64,000 bases of DNA from Pomphorhynchus laevis (lineage: Eukaryota; Acanthocephala; Palaeacanthocephala; Echinorhynchida; Pomphorhynchidae), in NCBI GenBank assembly GCA_012934845.2, contig WNNJ02001180.1, forward strand, positions 124,001 through 188,000. Reading direction: 5' to 3'. This document shows positions 42,950 to 54,436 of the stretch, one piece after another; the first letter of the stretch is position 1, and each line of letters opens with the position of its first letter. Made by a program: the position numbers and the translations under genes. The notes beneath the pieces are model-generated. The model did not search any database and was not told the DNA's origin. It saw only the letters and a list, made by a program, of their open reading frames with translations.

Positions 42950-44615
42950 ATTTAAATCTGCTAATATATCTCACCCTCCCTAACCACTTTGTTCAACTTG
43001 TCTATCCGCAAACGCACATTTCCCACCAACTGGAAAAGCGCCACTGTTTGCCCTCTGCTCAAAAAGCAATATATCGACCCTTCACTATCATCTTCGTAAC
43101 GTCCTATCTCACTTCTCCCAACCCTCTCTAAACTCCTTGAGCAAGGAGTTCTCAAGCAAGTTAATGCATATATATTTTCCTCCAACTTGTTCCCTCCCTT
43201 CCAAGCCGCTTTTCGCTCTAATTACTCTACCGAAATTGCATGTCTTAAAGTTTATAACGACTTACTCATATCGCGCGATCCAAAATTATATAGTGTCATA
43301 GTTTCTCTTGATCTATCATCTGATTTTGATATCGTCGATCACTCGATTCTTTTCCATCGCCTTCGTCATGATTATGGCTTCTCTTTACCCACTGTATCAT
43401 GGTTTTCTTCATATCTATCAAACCGTACATTTCGCATATATTCTAACTCTTCTCTCTCCCATCCTTCGTCCATCCCGTCCGGTGTTCCACAAGGCTCCGT
43501 ATTAAGCCCTTTCCATTTTTCTCTTCTTCTCGGTAATTTATCTACTATCTCTCATACATTTAATTTTCATGTTATGCAATATGCTGATGACATTCTCATC
43601 CATGCTTACGCACCTGCTTATCATATTCATGATCTTAGTGTTTCTGCTTCCAACTGTATTGTCTCAATTTTCAATAATATTTCTCTTGTCTTTCTCTGAA
43701 TCCTAATAAATCCAAAATTATGTGGATCTTACCTCGTCGCCTCGGCTTCAAACCCTCTATCCGTGTCATTAAATTCTACAATTCTTTCTATCGTTGACAA
43801 TCTAGTTTTCCTAGGCTTCCATTTCGACAACAGACTTTCACTTAATCATTTAGATTAAGTGAAAGTCCTACTTTATATCCGTTAGATATAAAGTATATTG
43901 CCATTAGATATATTGCCATCGTTGATAATCTCGTTTTATTAGGCTTCCATTTCGACAACCGACTTTCACTTAAACCTTTCGTTAGTGATAAAGTACGCTC
44001 ATCTACCTTGATACTCCGCAATCTCCGTAAAGTTCGTAGATTGATCGATTTCCCTTCTTGTATGACTCTCATATCTTCTATTCTTTTCTCAAGACTTGAT
44101 TACTGTCTCAGTCTATTTTCCAACTCACCTAAATCCACTCTTCTTCCTTTACAACGCATCATCAACGCTGCCGTCCGAGTTCTCCTCCGTCTTCGTCGTT
44201 TTGATCATACATCCCACTATCTTGCTTCCCTCGATTTGCCTACCATTTATTCTCGTGTTTAAATTCGTCTTATCATTGCTTTTCGCCTTATAACTTATCA
44301 TACCCCTTCATTTCTCAACCTTCATTTTCTCGACAATTCTCGTCCTGTCTACTGACCTTGCGTTCCCGTAATTCCCTTCTTTTACATGCCCCAAACTACT
44401 CCATCTATTTTGGCTTCCGCTCCTTCATTGTGGCTGCTCCTCTCTCGTGGAATCATCTGCCCATTCATATCCGCCAATCAACATCAATACCGTGCTTCAA
44501 ACGCCTAATCCGATGTCATTTAAACAATTAATTAATGACTTCTGCTGTGTTTTTTGTTAGTGGACTTGTAAGTTTCAGCTGTCACGCATTTGCCACATTA
44601 AAAAATTATTATTAA
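42950..44615 (+). mobile_element. LINE E copy 2, 5'-truncated
   Basis: Starts in the RT fingers region, with YVFPPFQAAFRSNYSTEIACLKVYNDLL (43185-43280), SLDLSSDFDIVDHSILF (palm), SGVPQGSVLSPFHFS, MQYADDILIHAY (about 43574-43610) and a CR1-type tail (SRLDYCLSLFSN, LQRIINAAVRVLLRLRRFDHTSHYL, 44090-44220). It ends in the family signature gcatttgccacatt (44587-44601). An internal duplication of about 60 bp sits at 43790-43975. The coding frame is broken by a few stops and frameshifts. Confidence 0.8.
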
Positions 44616-44881
44616 CCAAATTTTTCATCTAATACACAAAATGCCATGTTTCTTTAGATATCTTGAATTTTTTAAAAGATAGCTTTACTCGCTCCTGAAA
44701 TTTTAAATTTTAAAATTTAACATTATTATTTAAAATTTAAACATCGTTGATTTGATACGGATTATCCACTTTAAATAAAATTTAAAATAAGTTCCAGGCA
44801 TCATTCAAATTTTTTTATTCATTAGAAAAAAGTAAGAATGTGCACAGACGGTAAACTTGTCAAGCTAATATTTCTTTTCAG

Positions 44882-45083
44882 GGCTCGAACAACTTTTGAA
44901 GGACTTTTAAACAAGGATATAATTATTTTGGCCATTAAAGATGTTCAGCTTGACATCACAGCTACAATGAAAATAGATGCGATTTCTACGGACTCACAAT
45001 TTCAGCTAATAAATTACATAAAGAAATGTGAAGACTACTCATTTAAATTAGATGAGTCGATAAAGCGATTAAAACTATTCTAG
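44882..45083 (+). CDS. Candidate terminal exon of an unknown plus-strand gene
   Basis: A pyrimidine-rich 3' splice site, aatatttcttttcag, ends at 44881. The exon starts with the last base of a codon and reads ARTTFEGLLNKDIIILAIKD, then TATMKIDAISTDSQFQLINY and a charged end (KRLKLF) to a stop at 45081-45083. An aataaaa word follows about 25 bp later. The absence of repeats, the balanced codons and a charged helical look favour a real exon. I do not recognise the protein and cannot see its upstream exons; LINE E copy 2 lies immediately to the left. The upstream ATG at 44838 would precede the splice site and is probably irrelevant. Confidence 0.4.
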
Positions 45084-45545
45084 CTATTGCCCATTATAGG
45101 TCAAATAAAACGCAATATTTTTAATAAATTTATCAAATTAAAGGATAATTTATTCGCTCTTATATCTTCGATAATTACTGATGGGGACTAAGTAATAATA
45201 GGCTGAAGTAATTGGTTCATTTCTCATTGCAAAAAGATGATTCATTATCAACTTTATGAATTATCATTTTATTATACATAGTATTATATGCAAAGCCTAT
45301 ATCGTTTTGACATGTCATGGATCTTGTGATGAAAAGAATTAATCCTATCAGAGCAAATACATTGTCGAATGTTTAAAGATCTTCTAGCAAAGAACAGTTA
45401 CTCAGAAAAAGATTATTACAAACGGATATAAGATAGCTCAGTAAAGGCAAAGTTTTTTTATCGATTTTTTGATTTGTTGAAGGTTATTTAAATCTTTCTA
45501 GCTTCTAAAGTACAAAAATATGAACAATTGAATAATAATAATACA
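45084..45545. other. Intergenic, no gene seen
   Basis: AT-rich sequence after the candidate exon. Several aataaa words occur near its left end, as expected of a 3' UTR. Nothing else was recognised. Confidence 0.4.
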
Positions 45546-46030
45546 AATTTATTTAATGTGGCAAATGCGTACAAGCTGTACGCTTACAAGTCCACAAACA
45601 AAAATGAGAAAGTCAAGCAGTTAAATTGTTCAGATGGGATCGGATTTGTCGTTTGAAGCACTGCAGGGAAGTTGATTGGCGTATATGAATGGGCAGATGA
45701 TTCCACGATAGAGGAGCAGCCACCAGGAAGGAGCGGAGTCCAAAGGAGGTAGAGTAGTTTGGGACATGTAAAAGAAGGGAATTACAGGAACGCAAGGAAC
45801 AGTAAACAGGACGGGAATTATCAAGAAAAGGAAGGTTGAGAAATGAAGGGGTATGAAAAGTTACAAGGCGGAAAGCAACGATAAGAAGACGAATTTGAAC
45901 ACGACAATAAATTGTAGGCAAATCGAGAGAAGCAAGATGGTAGGATGTGTGATCAAAACGACGATATGTTGTTAATATATCTGGGTTTACTGATAAATTA
46001 AGGTTTAGTGATAAATTAAGCAAGTTAAAC
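45546..46030 (-). mobile_element. LINE E copy 3, 3' end only
   Basis: The minus strand carries the last part of the LINE E protein in one open frame: RRFDHTSYHLASLDLPTIYC, LPFLDNSRPVYCSLRSCNSL and LVAAPLSWNHLPIHIRQSTS. It then has the 3' signature gcatttgccacatt, which is followed by aaataaatttgtattatta. It is close to copy 2, with which it shares RFDHTS-HLASLDLPTIY, so these two are probably of similar age. Confidence 0.85.
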
Positions 46031-46834
46031 CATGAACTTAAGGGTGAAAGTAAATATATTGCAAAAATGATAAGTTAAACTTTGAAGCTAAACTACTTTT
46101 TGAATAACTGTCGCTTCTAAAAGTTCTCTTTAATTTTTAATGATACACATTTATTGGCATAATTAATAAATATAAGCCTGAAAATTACTTTTGGATTACT
46201 AATCTAGAAATAATTATTCTTCATCTTAGAAATCTCCGAACAGTTTGAAATAAGGTTCAAACAAGTCTTTACCATCAAACTGTTAGCATCCTTTTTTAAA
46301 TTCTTTTAATATAAACTCAGATGTAACAGAAACTGCCATTGCTATAGCAGAAATTACACAACATGAGGCTTAGATTAAAGAAATTTTGGAAATTCAAAAT
46401 GACGTCATATCAAATTCGAATTGATTGACTGAAAACATTTGGAGACAAGTTGATCTTAAAAAATATACTCTTTTAAAAAATATTGCGTACAAAATTATAC
46501 ATATTTGTGTGAATATTTACTTTCCACAATGGAAATCATAAAATCTAAAACAAGATGTCATCATATCTTAATGCGTGTGATTGAAATTATCTTAATATAA
46601 AGTGTGATTGGTATCTTAATACCAAATTTGATAAGTTGATATCTGAGAACCAACTTATTTCAATTTAATATAAAAATTGAATTGATTTCGACTGTTGCTG
46701 TGAATAAAATCTATTCACTTATTTTATACTTTTAGACTTATTTTTACATATGTAAAATTTGATATATTTAATATGATAGGAATAATAAAATAACGATATT
46801 ATCTTAAAAACTTTACCCTCTTTCGCCCATAATT
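46031..46834. other. Intergenic, no gene seen
   Basis: AT-rich sequence with no coherent frame. A short run near 46360-46480 is less AT-rich, but no motif was recognised. Confidence 0.4.
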
Positions 46835-46920
46835 ATTATCTAAATCGTCAATTTCTTTACATATCGTCAATTTCGTCAATTTCTTTACATATCGTCAATT
46901 CGTCAATTTCTTTACATGTA
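46835..46920. repeat. Short tandem repeat, about 27-30 bp, three units
   Basis: The words atcgtcaatttc and tttacat recur three times, with an extra gtcaattt inserted in the second and third units. It lies just upstream (plus orientation) of LINE remnant H2. Confidence 0.75.
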
Positions 46921-46979
46921 CAAGAACACATCGCCGAAAAAAAACATATTCAATCACCGGTATCACCAGCACATTGTAC

Positions 46980-47300
46980 AAATACACAGTACTGGGCAGA
47001 GTTAATTTTATAAAATAGTTCTTTATAATGTAACACTCTTTCCGATGTGTTACAAATTCTATCAGTGTTCGCGTGTGTCTTTTAATTCGTCTGCACCATT
47101 ATACCTAGATCTTTAATGGTCAGTATTCGTAATGATCTCGTCACCGAGATAGTATTTATGGCACACGTTGCTATGACCGAACCTTATTTAAGTATATTTT
47201 TTGCATTTAAACTAATTCATGTGGTTATCGACCAACGATGAACAAGGTGCAACATGGACTGGAAACAGGATTCGGCATCGCTGTTTAATAAATAGAATTG
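46980..47300 (-). mobile_element. LINE remnant H2 (RT C-terminal part)
   Basis: The minus strand reads in broken frames HRWSITT, then KKYT and IRFGHSNVCHKYYLGDEI, and then IKDLGIMVQ-like peptides. This matches the order FNxxKC / YYLGxxxL / KDLGVMV found after the catalytic core of CR1/Jockey-type RTs. Ends are not visible. It is too worn to place in one of the named families here. Confidence 0.5.
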
Positions 47301-47416
47301 TCACTTGCATTTACCGCTTTCGTCTTTTTGTTTTAACTAGTGGACACCTTCGTACCTGATTCTCGCAATGACGAAACACTTTGCATGGCTAACTGTAATT
47401 GAAGTTTCGTCAAGGA

Positions 47417-47773
47417 TTAATCGTTATCGAAGCTCACAATGTTGACTGAATGTTTTCTACTGTCTCGATTATTTACTGTATCCTGCATGTACAACTGCCT
47501 TAGATTTAAGTCAACTGCAACAATCCGTTCCGTATTTTGCCTCTTCGTCATAATTGAATCGGTAAAGTTCGTTCCCGCAAAAACAGGTGTGCGCACTTTT
47601 TCTGCAGCAAAAAAACCACACACAAACTTTTTGCGTAGTAAATTCTTTGCGTTAGCAGCTGGAACTAAAACGGTCGTACATACTTGACATTTCGGGGACT
47701 CACAGGCTACATCAAGATGCTCATATACATCCCCTTTTGGTTTATCAGTTGCATCCTTCTTGTGTCCCATCAA
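47417..47773 (-). CDS. Unknown 118-residue ORF over a tandem duplication
   Basis: Reads MMGHKKDATDKPKGDVYEHL and then CESPKCQVCTTVLVPAANAK, FVCGFFAAEK and a polar C-terminus. The cysteines (C-x4-C-x2-C, later C) might bind zinc. The DNA encoding its first 25 or so residues is repeated next door at 47810-47920. With LINE remnant H2 beside it, a transposon ORF1 scrap is as likely as a host exon. No family is recognised. Confidence 0.25.
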   Translation of the reverse strand: MMGHKKDATDKPKGDVYEHLDVACESPKCQVCTTVLVPAANAKNLLRKKFVCGFFAAEKVRTPVFAGTNFTDSIMTKRQNTERIVAVDLNLRQLYMQDTVNNRDSRKHSVNIVSFDND

Positions 47774-47920
47774 TTTTCCGAACTAAATGTCTTGATTATA
47801 AATGAGTAGGGACTCAGGCTACATCAAGGTGCTCAAATGCAACCCCTTTTGGTTCATGAACTGCTTCTAGCGTCCCATTAATTTTCCGAATTAAATGTCT
47901 TGATTATAAATGAGTACTGA
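47694..47920. repeat. Tandem duplication, unit about 115 bp
   Basis: The stretch 47694-47808 (ggggactcacaggctacatc ... gattataaatgagta) is followed at once by a similar copy at 47809-47920 with the same ends and small internal differences (tttatcagttgc against ttcatgaactgc). The two copies have diverged noticeably. Confidence 0.8.
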
Positions 47921-48067
47921 TACTTGATTTAATTTATTTGAAGTAAACTGAAAACAAATACATCCTCTATTTTGTTTCTTAAAAATATAATTGTTGGCTT
48001 AAAATTGATAACTTAGTTTAAACTTTCTTGATAATTAACTACTTACAATTAAAAAAGGATTTATTTT

Positions 48068-48260
48068 AACGTGGCAAATGCGTGCCGGCGCACACTTACA
48101 TGACCACAACAACAAAAAATGTAAATCATGTATCGATAAGGTGTAAATGGAGGTGTTTGAATGTGATAAAGGAGGGAGCGTGGCGGACGTCGAGAGGGAG
48201 TTGATTTCAGGGGCGGCGATGAAGGATTCGGAGAGCATAGTTGTTGAAGATGATGCCAGC
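48068..48260 (-). mobile_element. LINE E copy 4, very short 3' end
   Basis: About 190 bp. It begins on the plus strand with gtggcaaatgcgtgccggcg, the reverse complement of the LINE E 3' end, and covers the end of the coding region (a cgacgtccgccacgctccct equivalent on the minus strand). Its 3' flank (aaaataaatccttttttaat) is shared with copy 6, so this stretch belongs to the element itself. Confidence 0.85.
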
Positions 48261-49401
48261 TAGGCATCGGTTAAATAATTTTGTGATGGTTTTTGCCAGC
48301 TTTCTTCAAATTTAATTGATAACTTAGTGACTTCAAGATTTGACGATTAAGTGACATTCATATTTTATCTGATTCTATAAGATCTGACGATTTTACATCA
48401 AATGCGTGGGATATTCGAAATGTTTTGTAAAAAATAAAATTAATTAATGCAAAAACGAAATTTATGCTTTTATAACTTCAGAAACCATCATATATAAAAT
48501 CAATGAAATGCTATAATTTAAATCAGATAAATTTATTACGCTACGTAATTTACATTATTTGAGTTATTGCTATTTACGGAATTTCAATGATTCATGTATT
48601 ATAAAAATTTATAACAATACAAAATAATATGTGATTTGAATTTGTGAAGAAAAAAATTTGCAAACTAAAAAAAAACTGAAAAATTTATCTGCGTTGTTGG
48701 CCGCGCACTAATTATAATTCTTATTTGGCGGACTTTCTTTTCTATACAAGTCAATTTTGTAATTATTTTGTAGGTGAGTGTAGCTTTATAGACTAGTAAA
48801 AACTTTAACTCACCAAAATGCAAACAACGATTTATAATGCAGGTTTAAATGTCGAGTATGAAAGGATTTTGTATTGAATCTAGTCCATTTTTAGTTCATT
48901 TCGAATTCTTAAAGAATGTTACGAGAATTTTCGTGATTATCAATGTTTAATTATATCGAAAGTATTCGATTTCATCATTTTTAATTCGTATTATGCTGTT
49001 TTAAAATATATTTATAATAAAAATATTAAAATATATTAGAAATAATATATGATAAATGTCAAACAAATTTCAGACAAATGTCTTTCTTTATATTTGATAC
49101 TTTTATAACTTAGTTATTCAAAAATTAAGAAACTCAAATTCTACCTTTTATTGATCAAGATTTTGATCTGTTCGATTTCATTATTTAAATTAAACAACAT
49201 TGAAGTAGGACAACAAAATGACTATTAGACACTAATTGTGCTATTTAAATAATATTGTTTTTGCTAACCATAGAATATTGCATATTTTAATTAAAATTTT
49301 AATTATTTATTTTTAAATAAAATTTTAATTTTATTTTTATTATTAAAATTTTTGTCATTACATGTGAAACAATTTTCATTCTACCATTTGACATTTTAAA
49401 A
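48261..49401. other. 3' flank of the EF-hand gene, no gene seen
   Basis: AT-rich. A patch at 48690-48850 is less so (gttggccgcgcac; aggtgagtgtagc), with a donor-like gtgagtg at 48774, but no frame supports an exon. The part nearest 49400 is the expected 3' UTR of the minus-strand EF-hand gene. Confidence 0.4.
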
Positions 49402-49817
49402 TTATGTTATATTTTTGATACAGTACTGAGCATTTAATCGCTGATAGTCTGATAATGCGGCTTTACCCAAGAATCCGGATATAACTTGCTCTTTAGTAAG
49501 CGATCCTTTTTTGACAGATTGTTTATTTTGACGAAGAAGGTCATCTACAAATTTGCTAAGATTACTAACATCGAGATGCATAATTTGATGTCTGCTCAAT
49601 TCTGCCAGTTGAACAAGCTGTTCTCTGTCGAGACATTTACGCTTATTACTACTGTCAAAAACATCAAACAGGAATGACATTCTTTCATTCGCAGGAGCAT
49701 CCAATAGGGTGTACATTACAAAAAGCATTTCTGAGAAATCGATAATTCCATTCTTGTCGGCATCGTACATGTTGAATAAAATAGTAGAGACTGTTTGTGC
49801 ATTTGGACCAGTAATAA
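49402..49817 (-). CDS. NCS/KChIP-type EF-hand protein, exon 2 (last)
   Basis: Exon 2 of the gene whose exon 1 is at 59654-59915. The acceptor tttgttag ends at 49818. The first two bases join the G left over from exon 1 to give GTT, and the frame continues as ITGPNAQTVSTILFNMYD. EF-hand 2 is complete: DADKNGIIDFSE, residues 106-117 of the predicted 225-residue protein, with acidic ligands at positions 1, 3 and 12 and glycine at 6. EF-hands 3 (DSSNKRKCLDREQ) and 4 (VKKGSLTKEQ) lack key acidic ligands. Neuronal calcium sensors usually bind calcium at two or three loops, so this member may have one working site. The ORF's own upstream 16 residues lie in the intron. Confidence 0.75.
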
Positions 49818-50304
49818 CTAACAAATTGATTAAGCATAAATTATAAGTTAGCACTGAATTAAACAAAATATCAAAATTCTAATTAAATATAACCTATATG
49901 ACAATAACTTCAAGTGTTTAATTATTCAAATGTTAAATTAAATATTTAATTAACAATTGAATAAATAATTAGTATTTTATAATTAATTATTAAATATTTT
50001 AACAATTAATTACAATTGATAAAATATTATTATGTACTTAATTAATATATTAAAAATAATAATTATTAAATAAGTAAATATAAATCTTAGGTTAACATAT
50101 TTATTGATTAATTATTAGTTAATATAATTATTATTTAATCCTATCTATACGCTTCAATTTAAAAGCTTCAATTTAAAAACTTACCTATTTTTGCAATTAA
50201 AATTTATCAAACTAGTCATCTATTGTTTGTTTCCTAATTTTAGGTTGATATACTTGTGCAGTCATTGTTATCATTGAAGTTTTGATGACTATTTTTATTC
50301 TACA

Positions 50305-50450
50305 CGCTGCTTTAATACTATCTACAAGCCAACATCAGTACGCTACATTTCAATATTGGTGGACCTGATCAACTCCTGATCAAATACCTACGATAGGATT
50401 AAATCAGCGTGCAGAATAAAAATAGTCATCTAAATTTCGATGGTAACAAT
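50305..50450. repeat. Unclassified interspersed repeat piece
   Basis: The words cacgctgctttaat, aagccaacatcagtacgctacatttcaatat and tggtggacctgatcaa match 28580-28660. Part of the sequence (tttaatcctatc / gataggattaaatc; ctatttttatt) recurs in inverted form before LINE E copy 5, at 50395-50435, so the piece may have terminal inverted repeats of about 35 bp. It lies in the EF-hand gene intron. Confidence 0.45.
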
Positions 50451-51185
50451 GACCACAACAAAACAAAAATGTAAATCATGTGTCGAGGTGTGAACGGAGG
50501 AGGTGTTTGAATGTGATAAATAAGGGAGCGCGGCGGACGTCGAGAGGGAGTTGATTCCAGGCGAGTGAGGCGCCGACGAGGAAGGATCGGAGACCGAAGT
50601 TGTTGGAGTAATTAGGAACGTGGAGTAAGAGGGTATGACAGGAACGAAGCGATAGCGAGGTGGGGCGAGTATCGTCTAAGAAAGGAAGGCTTATGAACGA
50701 TGGGGAATCAACAGCGATGAGACGAAAAGTTACGAGAAGAAGGCGGAGTTTGATGCGGATGTGGATGGTAAGCCAGGAGAGTTGGGCAAGATATGTGGAT
50801 GTGTGGTCGAAGCGACGGAGACGAAAGAGCACTCAAGCGGCGGATTTGATTATTCGTTGTAGAGGTAGGATGATGGATTTTGGAGAATTAGGAAAAGGCT
50901 AAGGCAGTAATCGATTTAAAGGAAAAGAAACGATGAAAGAAGAGACATCAAGAACGGAAGTCGATAAGGGGTAGATACGGCGGATGTCACGGAGAATTAA
51001 GTTAGACGAACATACCTTGTCACGGGCAAAGGGTTTAAAGGAAAGGTGATCATCAAAATGGAAGCCTAAGAAAGTGAGATTGTGTAATATGGGAATGATC
51101 GATGAGGCAAAAGATACAGTGGGAGTAGATATGTTTGGTTTACGGGGGATTATCCACATTATTTTAGACTTGTAGGGGTTTAACG
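50451..51185 (-). mobile_element. LINE E copy 5, 5'-truncated and lacking the extreme 3' end
   Basis: On the minus strand: NVMWIIPRKPNISTPTVSF and LGFHFDDHLSFKPFARDKV (50990-51160), then RLRRFDHTSTYLAQLSWLTI and LRSCHTLLLHVPNYSNNFGL (50560-50830). The last identifiable bases are tggtcat(t), so the gcatttgccac signature is missing. It lies in the EF-hand gene intron in the same direction as that gene. Confidence 0.8.
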
Positions 51186-51229
51186 ATTAACTTACAAGAT
51201 TACACATACATATGATCATACAATACTGC

Positions 51230-53150
51230 CCCGTTGAAAACCGAACAATTTTACAAACTGCGATGGTTGTTATGGAAGTTCCGCGAAGTGCAAAGTATGT
51301 GTATGTGCAAATGGCAAGCGACCTTGTATGAATTGTCGAGCCCTTAATTGTATCAACAATGTTCCTATGACAGTGAGCACAATGAATGTGTTAGAAGTGC
51401 GTAAAATATAGTAACGGCAATTTCAACAACATGGATTGAACCATCAATCAATGAAATTTACAATACTGTGATTCATTGAAGTCAGATTATATGTCATTGC
51501 CTTATTGTGGTGCCAGCAATATTATCATCGATATGCTCGTGAATTTGACCGCGAAGCAACGACGGATAGTACGGATGGAATCCTAGCTCTAAAGAAAGCA
51601 ACTATATTTTCACGGTGTGTTCTGCAAAAATATTCCAACTTGCAAAACATCATTAGTGCGCAAATTATTAGAAGTACGTAGATCACTGTGGAAGGAGGGT
51701 AAAGTAAGTGAAGTATTTTTAGAAGCTCGTACTATACAACAACACAGAACACTTAAAGTACGTCAGAATTGGAAAATAGTTTGGAAGAAAAAAGTTATGA
51801 AGTTAATAACGAATGGTAAAGTTACCGCTGCAGCAGCAATTCTTGACAATGGATTAAAAAACAGTTTGATTTCAACAGAGACCATTGTCCAGGTCAGTTG
51901 GAAAATTGCTTCAAGAGCTTCATACAAGTCAAGGTGTATTAACCGAAGAAGCCTGAATACATAATAAAGCTGAAAAAGCAAAAGATCATCATTCTTCATT
52001 ATTTCTTACGATTAATGCAGATTCAATCGTTCGTGCAGCTAGAAAAACGAGTGGTGGGGCAGGGCCTTCTGTTCTGGATCATTACATTTGAAAAAAATTG
52101 TCTCAAATGGCTTGCAAATCTTAGGTGCACAAATCGGTAATGAAAAGTATATGGAATCGATAACGTCTGATAAAGTGAATAAATGGATAATATTAATTGA
52201 TAGACTGATCGATGTGGCCAGCATAGATCCACAGGTTGCATTATGTTGCATGACGAAGTCTACACAGTGGAAACGGGCTCATTTTTTGCGAACAACACCT
52301 TACCGTAGTTCATTATTAGAACTATTATGTTAAGCAATTGGTGATCAATTTGTTTTAACGATGCTACAAAGTGATGCCCCACGCGTATGCTTAACTTACT
52401 CTCTTCGCCTATCAGATATGGTGGATTAAGAATCGAACGTCCCGATCATACTGAACATCAGTTCGAATGATCCAAAATGTTGTGTCAGTATTATCATACC
52501 GATGTAACCGGAGATATTCTGCGCACAACTCAGAAAGAAATCTTAAGAAGTATTTGAATTAATCGAGATTACACATTATGCCGAGCGGATGGAATGTGCT
52601 TTAAAAATTATTGCTGGTTGTATTGCAAACGCAATTAAATTTGCACGTGAACATAGACAACCCGTTTGACTTAGTACAATATCACTTTCAGAGGATCACT
52701 TTACCTTTCAGGTGATGAGTTCAGAGATGCTGTTTCCTTACGATACAATTGGGGTCAACCGAATGTACCAAATGCAAATGTTTTTGCGAATAAGTTGGAA
52801 CTTTATCACATATGCTATCTTGTAAGATTTGTGCTTCGACAATCATCATACACAATTCAATTAGAGACATTCTCGCATATGAGCTCACAAAGGTTTGCCC
52901 CGCGGTTGAAACAGAACATCGATTGAAACCATTAAATAACGATATTGAGTTTGATAATGAATATACATGCAGAGACAATGATGAGCGTACCGATGTTGCC
53001 TGTAATGGCTTATTTCAATCACGATTTGAGCGGACGTTTATCGACGTCGTAGTATTTAGCCATCTAGCTCAATCGTGTTTAAAATCTGCCAAAGCCGCGT
53101 TTCAGTACGATGAATCCCGAAAGCGCACCAAATACTGATAAAGAATAACC
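51230..53150 (+). mobile_element. Non-LTR-like element F2, decayed but with both ends of the protein represented
   Basis: Begins with an 8-cysteine cluster (51259-51351, CKVCVCANGKRPCMNCRALNC at its core). Then follow LWKEGKVSEVFLEARTIQQH (51690-51745), a linker (VTAAAAILDN), TSGGAGPSVLDHY (about 52050-52085), a C-terminal RT-side region (KRAHFLRTTPYRSSLLELL, 52270-52330), and finally VCPAVETEHRLKPL and FQSRFERTFIDVVVFSHLA (53010-53070). The order and motifs match F1 and the animal family described there. The RT palm (QGDP, YADD) is not visible and seems deleted. It is broken by several stops and frameshifts, and lies in the EF-hand gene intron. Confidence 0.65.
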
Positions 53151-53199
53151 GCAGTAGAGAGGGAAATTTTTCAACCCGCAGTTTTTTCGGTTTTTGGTA

Positions 53200-54330
53200 G
53201 TATTTAGCAATATGTTTAAAATTGAAAGCTTTTAAGCCAGACCAAAAAACTTAAGCCGTAAAATAAATAAAGAAGTATCATGATTTGAAAATAAGGGAGA
53301 ACACTGTCAATTGATAATATGACTGGATCCGCGACTTCCGAGGTTCCTTCTACTATTGTTACGAACTTCTTTTGAATTTGATAGGTGAATGACAATCGAA
53401 AAGTCAACAAGATTCCTAAATTTGTGTAGCTTACACAACGCTTTAGCGGATGACTGTCGATAAATAGTTGATCCGAACTACTTAGATGACCGCCTCTTAG
53501 AAATTTTATCGCTTTTGATTTATCATTAGTGACTGTCAGTGAATTGCCTTTACAGCAGGTAGATTACGAGTTTAATAGGTTTTCACGGACAATGACAGTG
53601 CCCACAATAACTAAATCGTCAGCGTCGAGTACCGAAATCATATCACGGTTATTTTGTCCAAACTTAGTAGGAAGATCAAATAATAATGAAAAGAGAATGA
53701 CTTAGTAAATCAACCTGTAACACTGATCGATTTGCGTTTAATGGCTTCAAATTGTTTAATCCGTCATAAACTGGGATTGTATTCGCATGTAAATTTTCAT
53801 AAAGTAGGATTAACAATCTACAATAAAGCCCAACATTATTCGCAAACTTAGACAGCAAAAGAGAGCGATTGATGAAATCAAATACTTTTGCAAAATCAAT
53901 ATTGTATATAGCCGCTTAAAATTTAAACAATAAAATAACATGATTAAAATAAAATTACTGAAGCGCTGAACAAGAATATAAAATACGCCTTGCATTTGAA
54001 CACGTTAAAAGTTTATAAGGATTATTAAGTAAAGTAATACCCGGTATGAATTTAGAGAGTTAGTATCATCCTTTCATTTATAAAGAACTTTGAGGATATC
54101 TTCACACCAGGAAAGTATCTTTTACGTAGATGATTCAACTAGATAGATTGCATCAATATTGAGATATGATTGGAAATGTTGATTTTAAGTGCTCTACACA
54201 AACTTTATCGGGATCTGATGACTTGTTATCAAGAGCAGCTCTAATCTTCTCAATTATAAACGACGCGTTAGTTGGATATGAGTCAAGCTAAGTGAGTCTG
54301 TATATCGAATAGCACGGTGTAGAAATTTTT
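53200..54330 (-). mobile_element. LINE remnant H3, Jockey/CR1-like, decayed
   Basis: On the minus strand: DDLPTKFGQNNRDMI-like sequence, VLDADDLVIVG (about 53590-53630, in the position of the YADD motif), VTNDKSKAIKFLRGG (about 53490-53535) and YTNLGILLTFRLSFTYQIQKK (about 53365-53425). This is the usual order of motifs from the RT catalytic core to the thumb. Upstream peptides near 54200-54320 are compatible with a fingers domain. Many interruptions; ends not visible. It lies in the EF-hand gene intron. Confidence 0.55.
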
Positions 54331-54436
54331 GATTTTCTACATGATAAATTGAATATAAATGAGTTTTCCAAGTTATTAGAGAAATGACTTGGAAAGAATA
54401 CCTTGACAACTATTTGACTTTAGCTTCCAAAGTTAG

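Noticed and set aside
44838-44881. Start codon at 44838 for the ORF ending at 45083
   Set aside because: The pyrimidine tract and AG at 44880-44881 lie downstream of that ATG, so the first codons look like intron.
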